64,000 nucleotides of DNA. Source: Phyllobacterium sp. 21LDTY02-6 (lineage in GTDB: Bacteria; Pseudomonadota; Alphaproteobacteria; Rhizobiales; Rhizobiaceae). The stretch is from NCBI RefSeq assembly GCF_023554255.2, contig NZ_JAMJWD020000004.1, forward strand, positions 62,001 to 126,000, read 5' to 3'. How positions within the stretch are numbered: the stretch's first letter is position 1; each line of letters opens with the position of its first letter. This document shows, one piece after another, positions 56,334 to 64,000 of the stretch. The position numbers were made by a program, and so were the translations under genes. The notes under the pieces are model-generated. The model made no database searches. It saw nothing but the letters and a program-made list of their open reading frames with translations, and was not told the DNA's origin.

Positions 56334-58604
56334 TCAGGCAGCGACCTCGAGATAGACGCGCTGGACCTCGTCGTAGAGCATACCGATGGCGGGATCGCTC
56401 CTGCTGATCCTGCCATTCTCCATATGCCCGGCATAGCGCCTCAAATAGCGGGACGGGTTCGCCGCATCGATGAACGCCACGTCGTACCAACCGTCCCTGG
56501 TCTGCTGTTTGATGCTCGTTCTTCCATTCTCCAGCGTAGTTTCCTCGCCCGTATAGGCGTTTATGACCTTGAGCCGACCATTGGCGGTCGGCCAATCGCT
56601 GAAGTCGAACCGGGCAAATTTGCCATCTTCGTCGGCGATGACCTTGACGATGTCCGGCAATAACTGCTGGCTGGGATCGTCCGAATTGCCATAGAATTCG
56701 CCAAGATAACCGTTCGGGCCGTGGATAGCATAGGCATAGTCACCAGCGAATCGATGAGTCTCCAAGTCGGCCGCCAGGCTCCAGCTATCGGAAATTTCAA
56801 TGGGCTCGCCGCTCGTCCCTTCGACGCTATAGAACCAGCCCCCATCCATCCGGTCATAGGACAGCACAGTGAAAGCCACGCCGAGTTTACCCCGGTTGCG
56901 GAAGGTGAAGTTCAGGCGTCTCGTACCGCCTCTTTTGACAAACGAGGCGAGCACCTCGAAGTCGTAGCCGATCGGCAATATATCGCAGCGCTCACGGTCC
57001 TGCTTGGCTACGACGGGAAATTTCGCGGCCGGATCGTTGTTGACATCGCCCATGTCCGGCTCGAGAACCGAGGTGGTCTTGGCTTTCGCAACTTCAGCCG
57101 CAGTCCAAACCCTTGCCGGTTTTGCCGTCTCCACCAGCTCTGACATTGGGCCGAATTGTGTCCGGTCGAAGTCGAAGGCGCTCGTAAGGTCGCCGGCAAT
57201 CGCACGCCGCCAGGACGATATGTTCGGGAAGAGCGGGGCCTCCTTGGGTTGCTTGCCCTTGGCCGTAAGCCATGTTTCCAGGAACTGGATCACGGAGGTG
57301 TGGTCGAATACTTCCGAGCAGACCCGCCCGCCGGCACTCCAGGGCGAGATGACCAGCATGGGAACGCGCATTCCCATGCCTATGACGCCCCTGGTAGCCC
57401 CGGAAACCGATTGTTCAGAATTGAAATCGCGTGGCCCACCTTGCTGGGGGATCACGATGCCGGCGGATGTCTTCCCCATGTCCCCGTTCAGCGGCGGGAC
57501 GGGCGGCAACACATGGTCGAAGAAACCGCCATTCTCATCATAGGTGATCAAGAATACGGTCTTGCGCCATAATTCCTTGTTGGCAAGAAAGGCCCGCAAT
57601 ATCTCGTTCACGTAATATTCGCCGAAATGGGGAGGGAATTTCGGGTGTTCCGTATAGGCCTCGGCCGGAACGATCCAGGATATCGGCGGCAGCGTGCCAT
57701 CGCGAATATCCCGTTCGAATTGCGATTCCTCATCCGCTTTCGTACGCAGTACCGAATTCACGGTCTGGTTCTTGGCATATAATCTGGTCGTCTTGTCACG
57801 ATATTGCCGGAAATATTCCAGCGTATTGTCGCCGTAGTTTCCGGCGAACGGCTGGCCATTCGTCCAGGTCAGTCCGTCCTGGTAGAATTTCCAGTCGACG
57901 CCCAGTTCCTCCAGCCGTTCCGGATAGGTCGCCCACGTGGGACGGCTCGCCTCGGGAAGCCCGGGCGAGCTGAAATAAGTATTGCTCGTGCGGCCGTCGC
58001 AGGTTCCGGTCCAGAAATAGCTGCGGTTGGGATCGGTGGCGCCATTATGCGAACAGAAGGTGCTATCGCAAATCGTGAATGCCTTGGCGAGCTTGAAATA
58101 AAGCGGGATATTGGCGCCGACGTAATGCGCCATCGTAACTATCTTCTTATTCTCGATCCACCTATCGCTCCATCCAAAGTTCCACGCGTCAAGGCCAGAG
58201 CCATATTCGTGGTCCGGATCCTGAAGGAAAACATGGCCGGCATCGGTACCGTCGCGTTTGTTAGCCAGATGGTAGGGGCGAATCCGCTGGTTCCGGTTCG
58301 TGGGATTCGGCTGGTGCCAGATAGGCTCGCCATCCCGCATCTTCAGCGGGCGCGGATCTCCGAAGCCGCGTACGCCGCGCAGCGTGCCGTAATAATGGTC
58401 GAAGGAGCGGTTCTCCTGCATGAGGATGACCACATGTTCGATATCTTTCAGCGAGCCCTTCTCGCAGTGAACATCCGCCGCCAGCATGTCCTTGATCACG
58501 GTCGATTCCGCCAGCGCCTTCTGCATATAGGCCGAACAGGCGGCGTAGGCTGCGGTGCTGGTGCCCGCAAGACCGAGCATCTTGATAAAATCACGTCTTT
58601 CCAT
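56334..58604 (-). CDS. Phospholipase C (phosphoesterase family, Tat-exported)
   Basis: The protein has 756 residues, in the range of bacterial non-hemolytic phosphocholine-type PLCs. The N-terminal Tat signal ERRDFIKMLG is followed by a hydrophobic run. The phosphoesterase domain has HVVILMQENRSFDHYYGTLRG (part), GVRGFGDPRP, FCSHNGATDPNR, and SWIVPAEAYTEHPKFPP, FLITYDENGGFFDHVLPP (each part), and the C-terminal domains (two about 80-residue beta modules) fit the PlcN type. It cleaves phosphatidylcholine and similar lipids in the periplasm or outside. A small lipoprotein gene lies 76 bp upstream on the same strand. AGGATG precedes the ATG. Confidence 0.92.
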   Translation of the reverse strand: MERRDFIKMLGLAGTSTAAYAACSAYMQKALAESTVIKDMLAADVHCEKGSLKDIEHVVILMQENRSFDHYYGTLRGVRGFGDPRPLKMRDGEPIWHQPNPTNRNQRIRPYHLANKRDGTDAGHVFLQDPDHEYGSGLDAWNFGWSDRWIENKKIVTMAHYVGANIPLYFKLAKAFTICDSTFCSHNGATDPNRSYFWTGTCDGRTSNTYFSSPGLPEASRPTWATYPERLEELGVDWKFYQDGLTWTNGQPFAGNYGDNTLEYFRQYRDKTTRLYAKNQTVNSVLRTKADEESQFERDIRDGTLPPISWIVPAEAYTEHPKFPPHFGEYYVNEILRAFLANKELWRKTVFLITYDENGGFFDHVLPPVPPLNGDMGKTSAGIVIPQQGGPRDFNSEQSVSGATRGVIGMGMRVPMLVISPWSAGGRVCSEVFDHTSVIQFLETWLTAKGKQPKEAPLFPNISSWRRAIAGDLTSAFDFDRTQFGPMSELVETAKPARVWTAAEVAKAKTTSVLEPDMGDVNNDPAAKFPVVAKQDRERCDILPIGYDFEVLASFVKRGGTRRLNFTFRNRGKLGVAFTVLSYDRMDGGWFYSVEGTSGEPIEISDSWSLAADLETHRFAGDYAYAIHGPNGYLGEFYGNSDDPSQQLLPDIVKVIADEDGKFARFDFSDWPTANGRLKVINAYTGEETTLENGRTSIKQQTRDGWYDVAFIDAANPSRYLRRYAGHMENGRISRSDPAIGMLYDEVQRVYLEVAA

Positions 58605-58680
58605 TGTAACATCCTGAAAAATATAAATAAAAGAATGGAGCTCACTCAGATCCCTGTCGTGGCAACACGAAATTCATGGC

Positions 58681-59220
58681 CTATTTGCATAGATCTTCTC
58701 TGCGAGCCGCGAGCGTCTTGCCGCTATTCTCCAGATCGGCCTTGCTCTCCGCTAACGGACTTTCCTTTTCGGCGACGGCATTATCGGCGTTGGCAGGCTG
58801 GGCGACGAGAACCTGGCTTGCCTCGGCGCCCGCCACGACGGGCTCAACGGTGGCTGGCAGCTTCGACGCAAGGTCCTGCTCCAAGCGCGGTTCGGCGTCA
58901 GGCGCAACAGCGGGCTCTTTCGCGCCATGTTCGACTTCGGCTTCGAGACTGGGCTTGTCGGCTGTGTACGGTTGTGTAGTGGTGATATTCGCCGCAGGCG
59001 TGTCGATCCCGGCTTCGGCGGCTACCGCGGGCGGTGCGACAACAGCAATCGTGTTCGACGCAGCAGGCTGATCAGAGACCGGGTGTTCAATGCGTACCTC
59101 GCCCGTTTTTGCCTCGCTGAAAGTCGATTGCGCCGGGGTCGGCGAATTTTCCTCGGTCCCGTCGCAGGCTGTCACGAGAAGCAGCGGTAACAGGAAATAA
59201 TATCGGCCATTCAAAATCAT
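58681..59220 (-). CDS. Small lipoprotein of unknown function
   Basis: About 179 residues from the ATG at 59220; an ATG at 59223 and a TTG at 59229 are alternatives. A short signal peptide ends in the lipobox LLVTAC, so Cys would be lipid-modified. The mature part is low-complexity, rich in Ala, Pro, Glu and Val (PAQSTFSEAKTGE, then AVVAPPAVAAEAGID). I recognise no domain. It precedes the phospholipase gene and may be co-transcribed; a role in holding or shielding the exported enzyme is only a guess. Confidence 0.65.
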   Translation of the reverse strand: MILNGRYYFLLPLLLVTACDGTEENSPTPAQSTFSEAKTGEVRIEHPVSDQPAASNTIAVVAPPAVAAEAGIDTPAANITTTQPYTADKPSLEAEVEHGAKEPAVAPDAEPRLEQDLASKLPATVEPVVAGAEASQVLVAQPANADNAVAEKESPLAESKADLENSGKTLAARREDLCK

Positions 59221-59430
59221 CATCTCCAAAAACAGACATTAAAAACGAACATAAAAAATACAGCTAATTCCGCCGAGCGTATCTGGTACCGCAATGAGGC
59301 CAGTTGGCGCCACGCATAGTGCCGGCATATGAAATTCTGATGACACGGCGTGTCCGGATATCCGGCCAAATCGGCTTCACCGCCTCTTCGCACCGCTTCC
59401 GGCGGCGTCCCTCTTTGCTCTTTGAGGGGA

Positions 59431-59456
59431 GTCTGGTTAAGCTCGCTCAACCAGAC
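59431..59456 (+). promoter_or_regulatory. Leader hairpin upstream of the aminotransferase gene
   Basis: GTCTGGTT (59431-59438) pairs with AACCAGAC (59449-59456), ending 18 nt before the ATG at 59475 and just before the GGAG ribosome site. It could modulate translation or be a regulator's palindrome. Confidence 0.4.
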
Positions 59457-59474
59457 AAGACGGAGTGATTTGAA

Positions 59475-60866
59475 ATGGCCAGCATGCCCCTTACCAATGT
59501 CCAGCAGCGCGACATGGACGCCCTCCTCCATCCCTATACGCCCCTGCACAAGCTGCATGAAAACGGCCCGCTGGTGATGGGCCAGGGCAAGGGCGTCTAT
59601 CTCTACGATACGCAGGGCAAGGAATATATCGAGGGCATGTCCGGCCTCTGGTGCGCCGGCCTCGGCTTCGGCGACGAGGAGATGATCGAAGCGGCGACGG
59701 AGCAGATGCGCACTTTGCCCTATTATCACCTCTTCGGCGGCAAGGGCATGGAACCGGCGATCGAGCTTGCCGAGAAACTGAAGGAGATCGCACCGGTGCC
59801 GATTTCCAAGGTCTTCTACACTTCCTCCGGTTCGGAAGCGAACGATACGCAGGTGAAGCTCGCCTGGTACTACAACAATGCGCTCGGGCGGCCGAAGAAG
59901 AAAAAGATAATTTCGCGGGTCAAGGCCTATCACGGCGTCACCGTCATGGCGGCTTCGCTGACCGGCCTGCCCTATAATCACAAGGGCTGGGATCTGCCCG
60001 TAGAGGGCGTCCTGCACGCGGATTGCCCGCATTATTACAGGTTCGGCCTCGAAGGCGAGAGCGAGGCCGAATTCGTGCAGCGGCTGGCCGCATCGCTGAA
60101 GGACATGATCGAGCGCGAGGGGCCGGACACGATAGCCGCCTTCATCGCCGAGCCGGTCATGGGCGCCGGCGGCGTGCTGGTGCCGCCTTCCGGCTATTTT
60201 GCCGCCATCGAGCCGATCCTGCGCGAGCACGACATTCTGATCATCGCCGACGAGGTGATCAATGGCTTCGGCCGTACCGGCAATTGGTGGGGCAGCCAGA
60301 GCGTCGGCATGACGCCGACCACCATTTCCGCCGCCAAGCAGCTGACGGCCGCCTATTCGCCGCTCGGCGCCGTGCTGGTGCCGGAGGATGTCTACCAGGC
60401 CTATGTCGACCACAGCGCCGCCATCGGCACTTTCGGCCATGGCTTCACCTATGGCGGGCACCCGGTCGGCTGCGCGCTGGGGGTCAAGGCGATCGAGATC
60501 TACCAGCGGCGCAACATCGTCGATGAGGTGCGCAAGCTGACGCCGACATTCGAGGCAAGGCTGGCCCGGGTCAGCGACCATCCGCTGGTCGGCGAAGTGC
60601 GCAATTGCGGGCTGATGGGCGCCGTGGAACTCGTAGCCGACAAGGCAACCAAGCGGCCGTTCAACCCCGCCGATGGCGTCGGTCCAGCCCTGGCGCGTTT
60701 CCTCGAGGGCCATGGAGCGGTGCTGCGCGCCGTCGGCGACGCGATCGCCTTCTGCCCGCCGATGATCATCACCGAGGACGAACTGAACGAATTGTTCAAC
60801 CGGTTCGAGCTCGCCCTGGCCGATACGGAAGCCCTGGTCTCGGCGCAGAATCTGCGCGCGGCGTAA
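59475..60866 (+). CDS. Class III aminotransferase (omega-amino acid / putrescine-type)
   Basis: The protein has 463 residues. It is a fold-type I class III PLP enzyme: Asp259 in IIADEVINGFGRTG binds the pyridine nitrogen and the Schiff-base lysine is Lys288 (AAKQLTAAYSP). TSSGSEANDTQVK at about 116-128 and the aromatic-rich N-terminus (GMSGLWCAGLGFG) point to omega-transaminases acting on beta-alanine, GABA, putrescine or similar amines with pyruvate. Exact substrate is open. It stands alone with a good hairpin terminator downstream. Confidence 0.92.
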   Translation: MASMPLTNVQQRDMDALLHPYTPLHKLHENGPLVMGQGKGVYLYDTQGKEYIEGMSGLWCAGLGFGDEEMIEAATEQMRTLPYYHLFGGKGMEPAIELAEKLKEIAPVPISKVFYTSSGSEANDTQVKLAWYYNNALGRPKKKKIISRVKAYHGVTVMAASLTGLPYNHKGWDLPVEGVLHADCPHYYRFGLEGESEAEFVQRLAASLKDMIEREGPDTIAAFIAEPVMGAGGVLVPPSGYFAAIEPILREHDILIIADEVINGFGRTGNWWGSQSVGMTPTTISAAKQLTAAYSPLGAVLVPEDVYQAYVDHSAAIGTFGHGFTYGGHPVGCALGVKAIEIYQRRNIVDEVRKLTPTFEARLARVSDHPLVGEVRNCGLMGAVELVADKATKRPFNPADGVGPALARFLEGHGAVLRAVGDAIAFCPPMIITEDELNELFNRFELALADTEALVSAQNLRAA

Positions 60867-60871
60867 CATCG

Positions 60872-60898
60872 GGGAGCGGAGGCGAAGGCCTCCGCCCC
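60872..60898. terminator. Bidirectional terminator-like hairpin
   Basis: GGG-AGCGGAGGC pairs with GCCTCCGCCCC (about ten pairs, one bulge) around GAAG between the convergent aminotransferase and phytase-like genes. The T content downstream is low, so termination strength is uncertain. Confidence 0.6.
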
Positions 60899-60931
60899 GT
60901 CTCCTGTTTGCGGCCGTCTGCTATTTGCGGC

Positions 60932-62287
60932 CTAGCGGGCCTTGAGGAAATCGCCGACTTCGAGCACGACGAATTCGGTATCGTCAGCCCGGTCCACCGC
61001 ACGCCCGGCCGAGAATGGCAGGTTGTTGTCATTGCCGACGATGATATGCGTGGCATCCACCACGTCGACGTTCTCGATGGTGACGAACGGCATGTCATAA
61101 TAGCCGTCGCCGCCGCCCTGGCGCTTCTTGCCGTCCGGATCGGCAATCTTCATCAGGTCGATATAGCCGATCTTGCGCGCGGCTTTGCCGACTTCGGCAT
61201 CCGACATTTCGATCTTGTAGATGCGCTTGTGCTTCGATGGAGCTTCGAAGCAATCGGCTTTCGGCGCCTTCGGGTCGGCGCATGCCTTGGCCGCGGTGCC
61301 GGCGCCATTGTCGCGCTCGATGACGAGGGCGGTGGTCGCATCGATCATGTTGAAATCGCCGATGGCCTCGCCGCCGGCCGATAGCGGATAGAGCCAGGAA
61401 CGGCCCGTCCAGGCTTTGTCCGCGACATTGAACTCGATGATCCTGAGGGCAGGCATGCCATCGACCTTTTCGACAGTGCCATCCTCGCCGAACAGCGGGC
61501 CTTCCAGCAGCGCATAGAGCTTGCTGCCATCCTTCGACTGGGCGAGGCCTTCGAAGCCACCGGAGCGCTTCAGGTTGAAGGCCGGGTTCTTCAGGCTCGG
61601 ATTGGCGGGCAGCCCGATGGCCGGATTGTCGGGCGAGCGCACCGCGATATCGCCGACCATGGTCGGCACGACATCGGTGACCTTGCCGTCGCGGCTAACC
61701 TTGACGAGATAGGGGCCGAACTCCTCGCCGAGCCAGAAACCGTCCTCGACCGGCTGAATGGATTCGACATCGAAATCACTACCGGTCAGATAGCGGCTGT
61801 CGCTGCCTTCCATCACGATCGGAAATGGCACTTTACGATCCGGGTCGCGCAGGAATATGGTCTCGCGGCGATCGACGACACCCTTGTCCCAGTCGAAGGC
61901 GACATGGTGCAGCATCAGCATCGCATCCGGCGAATTGAACTTGCTGCCGAAGCCATTGTCCGAAAGCGTCCAGTAGGTGCCGTCGCCGATTGCCTTGATA
62001 CCGGAAAAGCCCTGCAATGGCTGGCCCTGGAACGGCATCGACAGGCCGGTCAGGCGTGCGCCATCCTTGCCGGGGACCGTGCCCATGCCTTCGGCGCGCT
62101 TGCGGTCGGGCGTGGTGAATTTCCCCGATGTCTTGAGGTGTTCCGGCGCGTCGTTCGGCGCATCGACCATGGTATTGGCGGGAAGGATGGCCTGGGAGAC
62201 GAGCTTGGCGTCAAATTGCCGTTCGTCGGCATGGGCAGCCGTGATCGCCAATGCCGAAGCAATAATGGAAAGGAATATCGGTCGCAT
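60932..62287 (-). CDS. Esterase-like / phytase-like secreted protein
   Basis: The protein has 451 residues from the ATG at 62287 with AGGTG just upstream. A Sec signal is visible (PIFLSIIASALAITAAHA). The rest is a beta-propeller-like region of the 'esterase-like activity of phytase' family: GLSMPFQGQPLQGFSGIKAI, YWTLSDNGFGSKFN, GFWLGEEFGPYLVKV and a C-terminal IENVDVVDATHIIVGNDNN, each shortened. It likely acts in the periplasm on phosphoesters or esters; activity is not proven by sequence. Confidence 0.85.
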   Translation of the reverse strand: MRPIFLSIIASALAITAAHADERQFDAKLVSQAILPANTMVDAPNDAPEHLKTSGKFTTPDRKRAEGMGTVPGKDGARLTGLSMPFQGQPLQGFSGIKAIGDGTYWTLSDNGFGSKFNSPDAMLMLHHVAFDWDKGVVDRRETIFLRDPDRKVPFPIVMEGSDSRYLTGSDFDVESIQPVEDGFWLGEEFGPYLVKVSRDGKVTDVVPTMVGDIAVRSPDNPAIGLPANPSLKNPAFNLKRSGGFEGLAQSKDGSKLYALLEGPLFGEDGTVEKVDGMPALRIIEFNVADKAWTGRSWLYPLSAGGEAIGDFNMIDATTALVIERDNGAGTAAKACADPKAPKADCFEAPSKHKRIYKIEMSDAEVGKAARKIGYIDLMKIADPDGKKRQGGGDGYYDMPFVTIENVDVVDATHIIVGNDNNLPFSAGRAVDRADDTEFVVLEVGDFLKAR

Positions 62288-62399
62288 GAATTCACCTGGG
62301 AGTTGAACTTTAATCATCTCCACCGGCATAGGTGTGCCAAATTACAGCCGTTTGTTCTTTTCATGAAACATTTACAACACCCCTCCGTGGCCGGTTTCA

Positions 62400-63149
62400 T
62401 CAGGCTCCCGGCCTGACCGGACGCTCCGCCGTGGTGACGTCTTCGAGGCGCACGAAGCGGAAGCCCCGCGCCTTGAGCGCGAGGATACCCTTCACCACCC
62501 CCTCGCCGGCCGCGCGCGTAGGCTGGTTGATATGGGCGATGATCACGTCGCCATCCCTCGCCTTTTCCAGCCGTCGCTCCACCTGCCCCGCCAGCAGCGA
62601 AGCGCCCATGTCGGCATTGAGCGAATATCCTGCCAGCCGGTAGCCGAGGCCGTGAATGAGCGCCACCGCATCGGTGCTGTATCGGGCAGTGGCGTCGCGG
62701 TACCAATGCGGCCGCGGCAGGGCGGCCCGTTGCATGGCATCGGCGCCGCCATCGATTTCGCCCTGGATGGCTCCCAGCGATCCCGCCGTTTTCAGCCCGA
62801 ACATCGTCGGCTGGTCGTCAATCGCCGGCACATGGGCCAGCCCATGATTCTCGAGTTCGAACAGGTCCGGGTGAGCCAGCAGCGTCGCGATTGCGGCTGG
62901 GTTGCGCTTCAGCCACCGCCCGGTGACGAAGATCGTCGCCTGGATCCGGTTGGCGACCAGCATGTCGAGTATGCGCTGGTCCGTCTGGCCCGAACATGCG
63001 TCGAGCGTCAAGGCCAGTTGCGGTGCATCCGGGCCGCCCTGGTGCACGTAAAGCTGCGGCTCGACGAAATGCGGCCTGCCGCCGCCGATCGCCGTACCGG
63101 CAGCCGCAAATGTGAAGATGGCAGCCAGGGCTGCAGCATGAGCACGCAT
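62400..63149 (-). CDS. Polysaccharide deacetylase family protein
   Basis: The protein has 249 residues. A signal peptide (HAAALAAIFTFAAAGTAI) precedes a NodB-fold domain: LALTLDACSG (catalytic Asp, but the usual TFDDG is TLDAC here), NHGLAHV with the metal His residues, and VIIAHINQPTRAAGEGV. The altered first motif hints that substrate or activity may differ from chitin/peptidoglycan deacetylases. The start is the ATG at 63149; the upstream open frame to 63434 is shadow. The gene ends 112 bp after the phytase-like start region, on the same strand. Confidence 0.85.
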   Translation of the reverse strand: MRAHAAALAAIFTFAAAGTAIGGGRPHFVEPQLYVHQGGPDAPQLALTLDACSGQTDQRILDMLVANRIQATIFVTGRWLKRNPAAIATLLAHPDLFELENHGLAHVPAIDDQPTMFGLKTAGSLGAIQGEIDGGADAMQRAALPRPHWYRDATARYSTDAVALIHGLGYRLAGYSLNADMGASLLAGQVERRLEKARDGDVIIAHINQPTRAAGEGVVKGILALKARGFRFVRLEDVTTAERPVRPGA

Positions 63150-63216
63150 TTTTTCGCCGAAAACTCCGTTTGCTCGCGAAGATCGCGCAAATAGAGCCGG
63201 ATTTAAGGCAACCCCA

Positions 63217-64000
63217 CTAGCCGGCCGGTTTTGCCGATGCCTGCGCTGCCGCCAGCCTGGCGATCGGCACGCGGAACGGCGAACAGGAGACGTAGTCCAG
63301 CCCCACCTCCTCGCAGAAGTGGATCGAAGCAGGGTCGCCGCCATGCTCGCCGCAGATGCCGAGCTTGATGTCGGGTCGCGTCGCCCTGCCCTTTTCCGCC
63401 GCCAGCCGCACGAGTTCGCCGACGCCATCGACATCGATGGAGACGAAGGGGTCCTGGGCGATGATGCCCTTTGCCTGATAGGTCGTCAGGAAGGAAGAGG
63501 CGTCGTCGCGGGAGATGCCGAACGTGGTCTGGGTGAGGTCATTGGTGCCGAACGAGAAGAACTCGGCGGCTTCGGCAATCGAATTCGCCCTCACCGCCGC
63601 ACGCGGCAATTCGATCATCGTGCCGACAAGATAGTCGATGGTGAGACCGGCTTCCCGCATCACCTCCGCCGCCACGGCGTCGATCCTGGCCTTGACGAAA
63701 TCGAGTTCGGCCCGAAGCCCGACCAGCGGCACCATGATTTCCGGCACGACCGGAGCGCCCGTGGACTTGGCGGCTTCGACCGCGGCTTCGAAAATGGCGC
63801 GCGCCTGCATCTCGGCGATTTCCGGATAGGAGATGGCGAGGCGGCAGCCGCGATGGCCCAGCATCGGGTTGAATTCATGCAGGGCGTCGGTGCGCTCGCG
63901 CAGCTTTTCGACGCCGACATTCATCACCGCCGCCACTTCCGCTATTTCCTCGTCGGTCTTCGGCAGGAATTCATGCAGCGGCGGATCGAGCAGGCGGATC
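63217..64000 (-). CDS. ppdK: Pyruvate phosphate dikinase, C-terminal part (5' end beyond window)
   Basis: About 260 residues of the C-terminal PEP-binding barrel are present and the frame stays open to the window edge. Signatures: [12 protein letters not shown] at the cut end, [54 protein letters not shown] (shortened), and [10 protein letters not shown] with the catalytic Cys. The enzyme makes PEP from pyruvate, ATP and phosphate. The stop at 63217 is followed by the deacetylase gene on the same strand, 67 bp further on. Confidence 0.95.
   Translation of the reverse strand, partial: IRLLDPPLHEFLPKTDEEIAEVAAVMNVGVEKLRERTDALHEFNPMLGHRGCRLAISYPEIAEMQARAIFEAAVEAAKSTGAPVVPEIMVPLVGLRAELDFVKARIDAVAAEVMREAGLTIDYLVGTMIELPRAAVRANSIAEAAEFFSFGTNDLTQTTFGISRDDASSFLTTYQAKGIIAQDPFVSIDVDGVGELVRLAAEKGRATRPDIKLGICGEHGGDPASIHFCEEVGLDYVSCSPFRVPIARLAAAQASAKPAG

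Noticed and set aside
58605-58680. Pho box before the phospholipase gene
   Set aside because: No pair of CTGTCAT-like units with proper spacing could be found.

Overview
The window is GC-rich, densely coded DNA from an alphaproteobacterium. It is most likely from the order Hyphomicrobiales (Rhizobiales). Pointers are a betICAB set whose choline sulfatase gene follows betI, a fused CysN-CysC, a Rhizobium etli-type (ReAV-like) asparaginase, DUF853/DUF2793/GT90 genes and a cofactor-free PuuE allantoinase. The genus cannot be fixed from sequence alone. Both ends cut genes: a HerA-like ATPase on the left (minus strand) and pyruvate phosphate dikinase on the right (minus strand).

Layout. (1) 1-7.1 kb: HerA-like ATPase, a DUF2267-type protein behind a MerR/LiuR-like palindrome, an SDR oxidoreductase, and a two-subunit methylmalonyl-CoA mutase joined to corA. 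(2) 7.1-10.7 kb, minus strand: Gre-type factor, asparaginase, methyltransferase, thiolase. (3) 10.8-16.1 kb: betI-betC-betA-betB, converting choline sulfate to glycine betaine, with a BetI-type palindrome in the divergent promoter. (4) 16.2-18.4 kb: a sugar nucleotidyltransferase fused to an AGE epimerase/isomerase domain. (5) 18.6-19.5 kb: tRNA-Pro followed by about 800 bp without a convincing gene, holding six strong stem-loops in a row. (6) 19.5-21 kb: HPP/CBS membrane protein and DUF427 protein.

(7) 21-34 kb, all minus strand: a dipeptide-type ABC importer (two ATPases, two permeases, Tat-exported binding protein), a pyridoxamine-pyruvate-transaminase-like enzyme, and upstream of these a transglutaminase, an ATP-grasp/alpha-E fusion and a transglutaminase-DUF2126 giant. 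The last three form a conserved but biochemically undefined peptide-ligation/transamidation type cluster. (8) 34.1-37.5 kb: cobalamin riboswitch, then a B12/siderophore-type ABC importer, with a Zur-like palindrome between them. (9) 37.7-45.8 kb: GT90 glycosyltransferase, cysQ, cysNC, cysD (sulfate activation), tRNA-Gln, and two envelope polysaccharide genes (GT4 and a CapD/WbpM-type dehydratase). (10) 46-53.9 kb: DUF2793 protein, then a purine catabolism cluster uraH-uraD-xdhB-xdhA-allA-puuE and bioY. (11) 54-64 kb: MBL hydrolase, DUF1499 protein, Tat-exported phospholipase C with a small lipoprotein, class III aminotransferase, phytase/esterase-like protein, polysaccharide deacetylase and ppdK.

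Themes are osmoprotectant and nitrogen/sulfur compound use (choline sulfate, asparagine, purines, peptides), propionyl-CoA disposal, vitamin B12 supply (B12-dependent mutase plus a riboswitch-led importer) and envelope glycans. The least explained signals are the stem-loop array at 18918-19203, the ATP-grasp/alpha-E/transglutaminase block with its attached transporter, and the double control region at 34.1-34.7 kb.
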